DNA from: JBGSLA01 sp965602785
GTDB taxonomy: Bacteria; Desulfobacterota; Desulfobaccia; Desulfobaccales; 0-14-0-80-60-11
DNA: 21,869 bases
Direction of reading: 5' to 3'
Assembly: GCA_965602785.1 (NCBI GenBank)
Contig: CBFDAH010000028.1
Coordinates: 1 to 21,869 of the forward strand
The notes beneath the pieces are model-generated. The model was not told where the DNA came from. It searched no databases and saw only the letters and a list, made by a program, of their open reading frames with translations. Shown piece after piece: positions 7,638 through 15,240 of this stretch (positions are counted from its first letter, which is position 1; each line of letters begins with the position of its first letter). A program made the translations under genes and the position numbers.

Positions 7638-8603
7638 ATGCAGCAGACAGCGACCCGGCCAGAAATTCCCGTGGCTCTGGCCCGTTGTTCGCACTATGAG
7701 TTTCAGGGCCTGCCGGAAACCGTGGGGTCTCTCCTCGACGCCATCGGCTATCGCCTGGGACGGGGTGCCAGGGTTCTGGTAAAACCGAATCTCCTGGCCG
7801 CCACGCCACCTGATTTTCTTCCCTGCACCCACCCTCAGGTGGTCCGGGCCGTGTGCCAGTACCTGCTGGATAAGGGGGCCAAAGTGCAGGTGGGAGATTC
7901 GCCCTCCTTTGGCAAGGGAGCAAATAACGCTTCGAAAATCGGGTTGCTTGACGCCCTGGAGGATTTGGGGGTTCCCCTGGTGGAGTTGGACAAACCTAAA
8001 GTGGTGCGCCTGTCGTTTCGCGGGGGCCGGGCCGGCCTTTCCCGGCGGGCTCTGGAGAACGACCTCATCCTCAACCTTCCCAAGCTCAAGGTTCACCGCA
8101 TGCTCCGAGTAACCGGAGCAGTGAAGAACTTTTTCGGTTGTGTCACTGGTATCCGCAAAGCCCTGTTGCATGTGCTTTACGGGAGCCGGGGTAACCGCTT
8201 TGAAAGTATGCTTCTTGACCTCCAGAGTCATCTGCCCCCCTCCCTGTCCCTCATGGATGCGGTCACGGCCATGCATGTCGGAGGACCGGTTCACGGAAAA
8301 CCTTACAGTCTGGGACTCTTGGCGGCCTCACCTTCGGCAGTGGCCTTGGACACAGCTGTTTTCAGCCTCCTGGGCCTGACCGCCGCGGACGTGGCTACCT
8401 GGAAGGAAGCACTCCGGCGGCGACTTCCCGGCGCGGTGCTCACCGACCTCTGCTATCCTCTGGAGCTTCCCCAGACCTTTGACGCCAATGGTTTTCAGTT
8501 ACCTCAAGATCTGGACCCCGTGGGTTTTCACCCCATCCGGCTGGCCAAAAGTTCTTTCAAGCACCTGAGGGCCACTTTTCCGGAGAAGAGGCCACAGGTT
8601 TGA
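7638..8603 (+). CDS. DUF362 domain-containing protein
   Basis: A 321-residue protein with the DUF362 pattern: VLVKPNLL near residue 47, then HP.VVRAV, a GDSP motif, ENDLILNLPKLKVH, TGAVKNFFGCV, and an SLMDAVTAMHVGGP motif with G-P. Family members are often fused to a ferredoxin domain; here no CxxCxxC clusters follow, so this is the short form. The biochemical function of the family is not established. The start has GGGAGAGG about seven bases upstream. It is the last gene of a likely methyltransferase-SDR-DUF362 unit; the following gene has its own putative promoter. Confidence 0.85.
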   Translation: MQQTATRPEIPVALARCSHYEFQGLPETVGSLLDAIGYRLGRGARVLVKPNLLAATPPDFLPCTHPQVVRAVCQYLLDKGAKVQVGDSPSFGKGANNASKIGLLDALEDLGVPLVELDKPKVVRLSFRGGRAGLSRRALENDLILNLPKLKVHRMLRVTGAVKNFFGCVTGIRKALLHVLYGSRGNRFESMLLDLQSHLPPSLSLMDAVTAMHVGGPVHGKPYSLGLLAASPSAVALDTAVFSLLGLTAADVATWKEALRRRLPGAVLTDLCYPLELPQTFDANGFQLPQDLDPVGFHPIRLAKSSFKHLRATFPEKRPQV

Positions 8604-8663
8604 AGGAATTTTCTGTTGAGCCCAGTTCAGTTTTCGAGCAATTCCCCCATACCATCCAAGAGG

Positions 8664-8692
8664 TGGCAAAGCCCGTACAATTCTTTTATAAT
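8664..8692 (+). promoter_or_regulatory. Possible promoter for the SlyD-like gene
   Basis: A perfect -10 TATAAT (8687-8692) is preceded at 17 bases by TGGCAA (8664-8669), a weak -35. It lies about 45 bases upstream of the slyD-like start in an AT-rich gap. It could start the transcript that continues through the acyl-CoA ligase and rsmA. Confidence 0.5.
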
Positions 8693-8737
8693 GGAAAACA
8701 TTTGTAATGGAGAACTTTTAGCCTACGGGAGATGAGG

Positions 8738-9232
8738 ATGAAGGTTACCCCCACTTCTTTTGTAACGATTGACTATCTCATCCGCACGGGGGATGAAGAA
8801 CAATTCCCCAGGTCCGGTGAGTCCGAAGAGCTTTCTTTCGTCCTGGGCTGGGGCCTGATGCCCGCCCAGCTGGAAGAGGCCATGGTGGGCATGGCGCTCA
8901 ACGACCACAAAAAGGTGCGCCTTTCCCCCCAGCAGGGCTTCGGGGAGGTGGATGACAAACTCATCCTCGAGGTGCCTCGGACGGACTTTGGACCGGAGGC
9001 AAACCCCGAGCCCGGTGACGTTTTTGAAACTGTAGACGAACAGGGCCACCAGGTATATTTCGTAGTGAAGGCGGTGCAGCCTGACTCTGTGGTCATCGAC
9101 TTCAACCACCCCTTGGCCGGGCAGGAAGTGGAGTTCGCCATCACTTTGAAAGGCGTTCGAGAGTCCACCCCGGAGGACGTCAAGGCTTGCTCCTGCGCTG
9201 AATGCGGCGGAGAGCATCCCCACGAGCACTGA
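8738..9232 (+). CDS. slyD: FKBP-type peptidyl-prolyl cis-trans isomerase, SlyD-like
   Basis: A 164-residue folding helper that isomerises prolyl bonds and binds metal. The start is placed at the second ATG (8738), which has GGGAG six bases upstream; the ATG at 8732 overlaps that site. The FKBP core is split by an insert-in-flap chaperone domain at about residues 71-121 (QQGFGEVDDKLI before it and NHPLAGQEVEF after it are diagnostic of SlyD). The C-terminal tail CSCAECGGEHPHEH is a short metal-binding tail of the kind used for nickel handling in SlyD. The acyl-CoA ligase starts 19 bases downstream. Confidence in the family is high; a role in nickel delivery is inferred. Confidence 0.9.
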   Translation: MKVTPTSFVTIDYLIRTGDEEQFPRSGESEELSFVLGWGLMPAQLEEAMVGMALNDHKKVRLSPQQGFGEVDDKLILEVPRTDFGPEANPEPGDVFETVDEQGHQVYFVVKAVQPDSVVIDFNHPLAGQEVEFAITLKGVRESTPEDVKACSCAECGGEHPHEH

Positions 9233-9251
9233 CGGTCAGGGATCGAACCCT

Positions 9252-10949
9252 ATGGAATACCCCTGGGCCAGGCAGTACGACCCGGGCGTCCCCCTGGAGG
9301 TGGAATTACCCCAGGAAACGGTGCCAGGGTTGCTCCTTGAGGTGACGGCGCGCTCTCCGGGGTCTGAGGCCCTGGTTTTTTTTGGAAAAACCGTGACCTA
9401 CCAGGACCTTCTGGACCAGGTGCGTCGCCTGGCCCGGGCCTTTCGGAACCTGGGGCTGGGCCCGGGTGAGCGCCTGGCCATCCTCCTCCCTAACTGCCCC
9501 CAAATGGTCTCGGCCTATCACGCCGTCCTTGCCCTGGGGGGCGTGGCCGTGCTCCTCAACCCGTTGTTGAGCCCCAATGAGATCGCTTACCAGCTCAATG
9601 ACTCCGACAGCCGGGTCCTGGTGGTTTTGGATCACTTCCTCCCCAAGGTTGAAGAAGCCGGGGAGCAGGTGAGCCTCGAACACCTGGTGATAACCTGTCT
9701 GGCGGAGGCGCTTCCCTGGCCCCTGTCCTGGCTTTATCCCATCAAGGCCTGGCGCCAGGGGCTGGCCAGGGGCTTCACGCCGGGACCCGGCCGCCACCGC
9801 TGGCGGGACCTTCTGGCAACCACACCCCTCACCGAGGAACCCCCGGTCCGGCCGGAGGACACCGCGGTTCTGCAATACACCGGGGGCACCACCGGCATCC
9901 CCAAGGCCGCAGTGCTCAGCCACCGCAATCTGCTGGCCAACGTGGTTCAGATCAATGCCTGGCTGCCGCGCATCAAGTACGGCGCCGAGCGAGTGGTGGG
10001 GCTTCTGCCCTTTTTCCACTCCTTCGGGCTCACCTCCTGCCTCAATTTCCCTCTGTCCCAGGGGGCTTTGATAATCATACTCCCCAAGTTCGACATCAAG
10101 GCCTTCCTGGCCATGCTCAGAAAACACCGGCCCACGGTGCTTCCGGGTGTGCCCACCCTGTTTGTGGCTTTGATCAACCACCCTGACCTGCCTCAAATAG
10201 ATTTCTCTCAGATGTGGGCCTGCATCAGCGGCTCCGCCCCCCTGCCCCAGGAGGTGCGGGACCGCTTTGAAAAGCTTACCGGTTGCCGCATCATGGAAGG
10301 CTATGGCTTGACCGAAGCCGCCCCGGTGACCCACCTGAACCCCTACCACGGGCAGCGCCCCCCGGGAAGCATCGGGCTTCCCTTTCCCAGCACCCTGGCG
10401 AAGGTGGTGGATGAGGAGTCCGGCGACCGAGAACTCCCTCCGGGTGAAATGGGGGAACTGGTGCTCCAGGGCCCCCAGGTTATGAGCGGCTACTGGCAGC
10501 GCCCCGAAGAGTCGGCCCTGGTCCTCCGGAACGGCTGGCTTTTCACCGGCGATCTGGCCAAAATGGACGAAAACGGCTATTTTTACATCATTGATAGGAA
10601 AAAAGACCTCATCATCGACAGCGGCTTTAAAATTTTCCCCCGGGAAGTGGAGGAGGTTCTCTACCAGCATCCCGGGGTGTTGGAGGCCGTAGCCTACGGC
10701 GTGCCCGACCCCTATCGGGGGGAGCAGGTGAAGGTAATCATTGTACCTCGGGAAGGGGCGAGCCTCACCGCCGAAGAAGTGGTTAAATACTGCCAGCCCC
10801 GGTTGGCCTCCTACAAGGTGCCAAAAATCGTGGAGTTCCGGGCGGAGCTCCCCAAAACTATGGTGGGGAAGGTCCTGCGGCGCCTCCTGCGGGAAGAGGA
10901 AATCGCCACTCAGACCCCCTCCGGTCCATCGGCTTCTCAGGAACCATGA
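9252..10949 (+). CDS. Long-chain fatty acid-CoA ligase (AMP-binding, FadD-type)
   Basis: A 565-residue adenylate-forming enzyme that activates fatty acids to acyl-CoA through an acyl-AMP intermediate. Motifs: P-loop YTGGTTGIPKAA from about residue 208, the GYGLTEAAP motif from about 350, the hinge region TGDLA from about 431 followed by IDRKKDLIIDSGFKIFPRE, and the catalytic lysine in KTMVGKV near 538. Length and order fit the FadD group. The ribosome-binding site (AGGGA, about ten bases upstream) is modest. It overlaps the DUF2062 gene by ATGA (10946-10949), so the two are translationally coupled. The fatty-acid chain length cannot be told from sequence. Confidence 0.9.
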   Translation: MEYPWARQYDPGVPLEVELPQETVPGLLLEVTARSPGSEALVFFGKTVTYQDLLDQVRRLARAFRNLGLGPGERLAILLPNCPQMVSAYHAVLALGGVAVLLNPLLSPNEIAYQLNDSDSRVLVVLDHFLPKVEEAGEQVSLEHLVITCLAEALPWPLSWLYPIKAWRQGLARGFTPGPGRHRWRDLLATTPLTEEPPVRPEDTAVLQYTGGTTGIPKAAVLSHRNLLANVVQINAWLPRIKYGAERVVGLLPFFHSFGLTSCLNFPLSQGALIIILPKFDIKAFLAMLRKHRPTVLPGVPTLFVALINHPDLPQIDFSQMWACISGSAPLPQEVRDRFEKLTGCRIMEGYGLTEAAPVTHLNPYHGQRPPGSIGLPFPSTLAKVVDEESGDRELPPGEMGELVLQGPQVMSGYWQRPEESALVLRNGWLFTGDLAKMDENGYFYIIDRKKDLIIDSGFKIFPREVEEVLYQHPGVLEAVAYGVPDPYRGEQVKVIIVPREGASLTAEEVVKYCQPRLASYKVPKIVEFRAELPKTMVGKVLRRLLREEEIATQTPSGPSASQEP

Positions 10950-11452
10950 CCCTCAAACGCACTCTCAAATATTGCTGGCTGAAGCTCCGCCGCCTGCAAG
11001 GCGACCCCAAGAAGTTGGCCTGGGGCATGGCCCTGGGGGTATTTATCGGCGTCACCCCCACCTTGCCCTTCCACACCATCATGGCCATCCCTCTGGCGGC
11101 GTTTCTCCGGATTTCCATGGTCACGGCCTACATGGGAATTTGGATCAGCAATCCCGTGACGTGGGTGCCCCAGTATTTGCTGGCCTATGAAGTGGGCCGG
11201 CAAATCCTGTTTCGGGGCGAATCCCTGCGCCTCCCAGAGCAACTGACTTTCTCCGCCTGTTTCGAGCTCCTCTGGCGGGGGGGCCTGGCCCTGCAAGTGG
11301 GGGGTCTTATCATCGCCGTGCCACCGGCTATAGCCAGCTATTTTTTAACCCTATGGGCCGTGAAACGCTACCGCCAGCGCCGGGCCCGGGAAAACCAAGG
11401 TGTCCGTCTCCTCCCCCCAGACCATCCTGCGGCGTCTGGGCCTGAGGCCTGA
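10946..11452 (+). CDS. DUF2062 domain-containing membrane protein
   Basis: A 168-residue membrane protein of unknown function. The motif WGMALGVFIGVTPTLPFHT near residues 26-44 and the following SNPVTWVP block are the hallmark of DUF2062. Two to three hydrophobic segments are visible (about 28-55, 62-80 and 115-138). Its ATG overlaps the ligase stop by four bases, and its own 3' end overlaps the start of rsmA by about 53 bases, so it sits inside a compact operon. The final 25 residues are low-complexity and polar. No function should be assumed. Confidence 0.85.
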   Translation: MTLKRTLKYCWLKLRRLQGDPKKLAWGMALGVFIGVTPTLPFHTIMAIPLAAFLRISMVTAYMGIWISNPVTWVPQYLLAYEVGRQILFRGESLRLPEQLTFSACFELLWRGGLALQVGGLIIAVPPAIASYFLTLWAVKRYRQRRARENQGVRLLPPDHPAASGPEA

Positions 11453-12266
11453 AAAGGCCCGGGGCCAGCACTTTCTCATCCATCCGCACCAGGCTCGGCG
11501 CATCGTGGCCGCCCTGGAACTGGTACCCCAGGAAACCGTGGTGGAGGTGGGCCCCGGTCTGGGCGCGCTCACCGGGTTTCTGGCCCAGGAGGCGGGGCGG
11601 GTGGTGGCCCTGGAGGTGGACCCGGCCCTGACCGCCTATCTCCAAGAAGAGCTTTTCGCCGGAGAGCCCCGGGTTGAGATCGTCTGCCAAGACATCCTCA
11701 AATTCGACTTGCTGCGGCTGTCCGGGGAGGTGAAAGGGACCCTGGCGGTGGTGGGGAACCTGCCCTATCAAATCACCAGTCCCCTCCTCTTCAAACTGGT
11801 GGCGGAAAAGGCTGCGGTCTCCCGGGCGGTGTTGATGATGCAGCAGGAGGTGGGGGCGCGGCTCACCGCGGCGCCGGGAACCAAGGACTACGGCGTCCTC
11901 AGCGTACTCTTGCAATACCATTTTCTTTTGACCAAACTGTTCTCCCTGGGCCCGGGCAACTTCCACCCTCCACCCCAGGTGAAATCCGTGGTGGTGCGTC
12001 TTGACCCCCGGGAACCTGAGCCTCGGGCCTTAGACGAGGAGTTGTTTACCCGGGTGGTGAAAACCGCCTTTGCCACCCGGCGCAAGACTCTCAAGAACAC
12101 CCTGGCGGCCCAGGGGCCGACCTTGGGTTTGGCCGCCGAGGAAGTCCTGGCGGCCCTTAAGGCCCTGGATATTGACCCGGGACGCCGTGGCGAGACCCTG
12201 AGTGTAGCGCAGTTCGTCACCCTGGCCAACGACCTCTGGACCAGGCGGCAAGGCCGCCGCGGGTAG
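11400..12266 (+). CDS. rsmA: 16S rRNA (adenine1518-N6/adenine1519-N6)-dimethyltransferase
   Basis: RsmA (KsgA) dimethylates two adjacent adenosines in helix 45 of 16S rRNA during small-subunit maturation. The protein is 288 residues with GTG start at 11400. Motifs: KARGQHFLI at about 19-27, SAM motif EVGPGLG at 49-55, ALEVDP at 70-75, the catalytic NLPY at 120-123 followed by QITSPLLFKL, and the C-terminal RRKTLKNTL block typical of KsgA. The start codon lies within the end of the DUF2062 gene; no strong ribosome-binding site is visible, consistent with coupling. All expected motifs are intact. Confidence 0.95.
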   Translation: MSVSSPQTILRRLGLRPEKARGQHFLIHPHQARRIVAALELVPQETVVEVGPGLGALTGFLAQEAGRVVALEVDPALTAYLQEELFAGEPRVEIVCQDILKFDLLRLSGEVKGTLAVVGNLPYQITSPLLFKLVAEKAAVSRAVLMMQQEVGARLTAAPGTKDYGVLSVLLQYHFLLTKLFSLGPGNFHPPPQVKSVVVRLDPREPEPRALDEELFTRVVKTAFATRRKTLKNTLAAQGPTLGLAAEEVLAALKALDIDPGRRGETLSVAQFVTLANDLWTRRQGRRG

Positions 12267-12276
12267 GGGAGAGGCC

Positions 12277-13153
12277 ATGGAGACCTGGCTCTGGCTTCCC
12301 CTGGCCCTCGGCGCGGCCCTGGCGACGTCCGTGGCGGATCTGGTCACCAAGCGCTTCTTCGCGGACCTCTCCCCCTACAGCATGTGCCTGGCCTTCTGGA
12401 TCTTCGCCCTGCCGTTTTTGGCCCTAACAGGTTTGTTCCTCCATTGGCCGCCCCTGGACCGAACCTTCTGGCTGGCTACCGCCGTGGCGTTGCCTCTCGA
12501 ATTCCTGGCTGCCCTGGCCTACATGCGGGTCCTCAAGATATGCCACCTGTCCCTGTGCATTCCCTTCCTGGCCTTCACCCCGGTTTTCCTCATCCTCACG
12601 GGCTGGCTCATCCTGGGGGAAGCCCTGAGTTTGGGAGGCCTGGCCCGGTATCGCGCTCATCGCCGTAGGGAGCTACAGCCTCGGCCTGGGGGGCTACCCT
12701 TTCGCCTGGTGGGAGCCCTTTGCAGCCCTGGCCTGGGAGCCGGGGGCCCGGTTAATGCTCATGGTGGCGGCCATCTTTTCGGTCACTTCCGCTCTGGGAA
12801 AGCTCGCCATCCTCCATTCGGAGCCTGCCTTTTTCGGGGTGTTTTATCCCATGGCCTTCGGAGGCCTTCTGCTAACCGGTTACCCCTTCACCCGGGCCCG
12901 GGAGGGCAAGACCCTAATGTCCCGTTACGTTGTGGGAATCATATTGGGAATGGTCATGGCGGCTGGTATCATGTGCCATGTTTTTGGCCTGAGCCTGGCG
13001 CCGGCGGCCTACCTTATCGGGGTGAAGCGCCTGAGCATCCTCTTCAGCGTCCTTCTGGGGGGACTGATGCTTCGGGAAAGACCCATCTTGCCCCGCATCC
13101 TGGCGGCAGCCCTCATGGTAGCGGGGGTTGGGCTTATTGCCTTGCAGCGCTGA
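12277..13153 (+). pseudogene. DMT/EamA-family transporter, interrupted by a +1 frameshift
   Basis: The first 123 codons from ATG 12277 encode an EamA-type membrane half (several hydrophobic helices ending in GWLILGEALSLGGLA). At the triple C at 12644-12646 the frame shifts: removing one C joins GGLA to GIALIAVGSYSLG in the next frame, which continues as a normal second EamA half to TGA at 13153. The repaired product would be about 291 residues with around ten helices, the normal length. Read as given, the first frame runs on into proline- and glycine-rich nonsense. The gene lies ten bases after rsmA, so it is likely the end of that operon. It is either a recent pseudogene or a sequencing/assembly indel in a C run. 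Substrate is unknown. Confidence 0.8.
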
Positions 13154-13199
13154 CCAGCTTGCTGCGACTTTAAGCGATAGTCCGCACTAATTTTAGTTC

Positions 13200-13221
13200 A
13201 AAAAAAGCCGGGCTCCGGCTT
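13200..13221 (-). terminator. Hairpin with terminator shape (better on the minus strand)
   Basis: A seven-base stem AAGCCGG/CCGGCTT with three-base loop (13205-13221) is flanked on the plus-strand left side by seven A. Read on the minus strand this is a stem followed by seven T, a classic intrinsic terminator. On the plus strand, about 50 bases after the EamA gene, it would have only a weak T-rich tail. No minus-strand gene lies directly upstream, so it may also act, less efficiently, for the plus-strand operon. Confidence 0.45.
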
Positions 13222-13292
13222 GGTCTTATCTAGCTTAGTTGCATAAATCAGCGGTTGTAATTGAGCGCATCCTTAAAGATCAGGAACGCCTA

Positions 13293-13380
13293 AAGTCCCC
13301 CTTTGAAAAAGGGGGATTTAGGGGGATTTTCAAGTGGATCGAGTAATCCCCCCTAACCCCCCTTTAAAAAAGGGGGGGGA
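13293..13380. repeat. Inverted pair of C/G-run palindromes
   Basis: The left arm (13293-13330) contains a perfect nine-base stem TCCCCCTTT/AAAGGGGGA with three-base loop (13296-13316), then TTAGGGGGATTTT. The right arm (13345-13380) contains CCCCCCTTT, three A, and AAAGGGGGG (13357-13377), preceded by AATCCCCCCTAA. The two arms are also imperfect reverse complements of one another, so the whole can fold as one long cruciform. Its form recalls dispersed palindromic elements scattered between genes in many bacteria. Confidence 0.7.
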
Positions 13381-13470
13381 ATAAAAACCGCTTTAAAATG
13401 TTCGCTAACTTGGGCAATTAATTACTAGTGCTGTGTCCCAGGTTTTGCTTTCAAAAGGTTTTTTGGTTTA

Positions 13471-13592
13471 ACTCCCCCCCCGCACCCCCACCCCCAATCC
13501 CTTAAGGGTTTGGAACTGTTGGTTGGGGCCGGAGACGAAGGCTCCACCCGCAACCAACCCCCTAAGCGGGTTGGGAGGGGGAGTGGGGGGAG
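13471..13592. repeat. C-run / G-run imperfect inverted repeat
   Basis: A C-rich arm (about 13471-13501) faces a G-rich arm (about 13570-13592), with an inner perfect eight-base inverted repeat GTTGGTTG (13518-13525) / CAACCAAC (13551-13558) and a GGAG..CTCC hairpin between. The element could form an extended stem in RNA or a DNA cruciform; G runs could also form quadruplexes. It is probably a non-coding repeat. Confidence 0.5.
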
Positions 13593-13814
13593 GGCAGAGA
13601 GCTGTGGTCCCTGGCCCTCCCCCCACTGCAAAAGCCTTATTCCCTTTTCTGAGCACAGGGAATAATCGGCAAGATTTATTTGTTGTCTGGCCAAATATCT
13701 TCTACCATGCTAGGTGTCAGCTCTTTGGAGTTTTGGAGGTACTGCTAAAAAAACACCTTGGCGCCGGGAGAAATCTTCCCAGGTTGAAGGGTTCCCCCGC
13801 GCAGGCAGGGTGAG

Positions 13815-15068
13815 ATGAGTTCCTGGGACTTCGACATGCGCGACAAGATACACACCATCTCGAAAATCTCCGCCCTCATTAATGCGTCCCTGGATATCCA
13901 GGAAGTGCTTGATAATTCTCTGGCTGCGGTGGAACATTTTATAGAGGTGGAGACCAGCTCCATTTTTGAGTTGGATGCCGACGCCGGAGAGCTCTTTTTT
14001 TGTTGCGCCCGGGGCCGGGGGGCGGAAAAAATCGCCACGCGGCGCCTGCGAGTAGGGGAGGGCATCGCGGGTTGGGTGGCGCAGACGGAAAAATCCCTGA
14101 TTGTACCCGATGTACACCAGGACCCCAGATTTAAGGCCTCTTTTGATGCCATCACGGGCTTTACCACCCGGTCTATTCTCTGTGTGCCGCTCAGGGCCAA
14201 GGGCCGCCTCATCGGGGTGCTGGAGCTCTTGAACAAAACGGACGGCACCGACTTTGATGAAGAAGACCTGGACATCATGAGAATTTTGGGCAATCAGATC
14301 GGTACGGCCCTGGAAAATGCCCGGTTATACAAAAAGGTGCACGAAAAGCTCCATCTGGCCGTGGAGGAATTGAAATTTACCCAGGGGAAGCTGTTGCAAA
14401 GCGAGCGCCTGGCGGCCCTGGGGAAGTTGGCCCAGGGGGTGGCCCACGAAGTGCGCAATCCGGTGGCCATCATCGGGGGCCTGGCTCACCTGATACAAAG
14501 GAAAATCCCTGCCGCCGACCCCACGCAAAATCTCCTGGGGGAAATTAACACCGCGGTGCACCGGTTGGAGACCATGGTGCGGGAAATCGAAACCTTTTCC
14601 CGCATGCCGGCCCCGCATATTGCCCCAACGGATGTGGCCGCGGTAATAAACGATTCCCTTTCCGCCTTCACAGCTCCCCTGGCCTCTAGGAATATCTCCC
14701 TGGAGATAGACGTTCCCGCGGACCTCCCCCCCATTCCGGTGGATGCCAATATGTTGAGGCAGGTGTTCCACCTGCTCCTCGAAAATTCCCTCGAAGCCAT
14801 GCCGGTGGGCGGCAAATTGTCTCTCCGGGTGAGCTTGGAAGCTAAATCCGTGCAGATAACCCTCCATGACACGGGAGCAGGGATTCACCCCGAAACGATG
14901 CCCCTGATTTTTGACCCCTTTTTTTCCACCAAGGCCCAGGGCAACGGCATGGGTTTGACCATCGTGCACCGCATCATCTCGGAACATAAAGGGGAAATCC
15001 AAATCTGTTCCACTCCCGGGGCGGGCACCACCGTGGATCTGCGCCTGCCCCGCTGGCCCGCCCCATAA
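13815..15068 (+). CDS. GAF-domain sensor histidine kinase
   Basis: A 417-residue cytoplasmic histidine kinase with no membrane segment. A GAF domain covers about 20-170 (VGEGIAGWVAQ near 80 and RSILCVPLRAKGRLIGVLEL near 119-138 are typical). A short coiled linker leads to the phosphoacceptor box HEVRNP with H211. The ATPase domain has N324 in ENSLEAM, G1 box DTGAG at 352-356, and a G2 box NGMGL near 377-381. All key residues are present. AGGG four bases before ATG supports the start. It follows a 660-base non-coding stretch, and no response regulator is nearby. The ligand of the GAF domain cannot be told from sequence. Confidence 0.92.
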   Translation: MSSWDFDMRDKIHTISKISALINASLDIQEVLDNSLAAVEHFIEVETSSIFELDADAGELFFCCARGRGAEKIATRRLRVGEGIAGWVAQTEKSLIVPDVHQDPRFKASFDAITGFTTRSILCVPLRAKGRLIGVLELLNKTDGTDFDEEDLDIMRILGNQIGTALENARLYKKVHEKLHLAVEELKFTQGKLLQSERLAALGKLAQGVAHEVRNPVAIIGGLAHLIQRKIPAADPTQNLLGEINTAVHRLETMVREIETFSRMPAPHIAPTDVAAVINDSLSAFTAPLASRNISLEIDVPADLPPIPVDANMLRQVFHLLLENSLEAMPVGGKLSLRVSLEAKSVQITLHDTGAGIHPETMPLIFDPFFSTKAQGNGMGLTIVHRIISEHKGEIQICSTPGAGTTVDLRLPRWPAP

Positions 15069-15140
15069 GCTCATGTGCGGCTGCGGCCCTTCCCCCCCAG
15101 GCTCGTTTTCCACAAATTTACGAGCCCCGGGCCTCATCGG

Positions 15141-15169
15141 TTCGAAAAAGGCTAAGGTAATGTTACTAT
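15141..15169 (+). promoter_or_regulatory. Weak candidate promoter before the antiporter gene
   Basis: TTCGAA (15141-15146) and TACTAT (15164-15169) are 17 bases apart, about 70 bases upstream of the antiporter ATG. The -35 is a poor match. It is listed because the 170-base gap separates two unrelated genes. Confidence 0.3.
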
Positions 15170-15240
15170 AGGGTCTGGCTCTTTGTTCCATCCTGGTCCG
15201 AAAGGCGGCCTAACCGGGTTCGGGCCTTTGGGGAGAGACT

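Larger units (their letters stand above)
13154..13814. other. Gene-free stretch with strong palindromic repeats
   Basis: About 660 bases with no believable gene between the broken EamA transporter and the GAF kinase. It holds a GC hairpin (13205-13221), a pair of inverted C/G-run palindromes (13293-13380), and a second C-run/G-run element with long purine-pyrimidine asymmetry (13471-13592). Short open frames here are low-complexity proline/glycine strings produced by the repeats. The last ~130 bases before 13815 are the likely 5' flank of the kinase gene. Confidence 0.6.

Noticed and set aside
8664..8692. Sigma-54 promoter before the SlyD-like gene
   Set aside because: TGGCAA is present but the GC element at the required spacing (TTGC) is missing; the TATAAT at 8687 fits sigma-70 better.
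9306..10670. Minus-strand open frame of 454 codons opposite the acyl-CoA ligase
   Set aside because: Length is due to GC-rich codon bias on the coding strand; no motif or family pattern is seen and the sense gene is certain.
13425..13813. Short open frames on both strands in the repeat-rich gap
   Set aside because: Products are proline/glycine strings generated by C and G runs, with no start signals or family resemblance.
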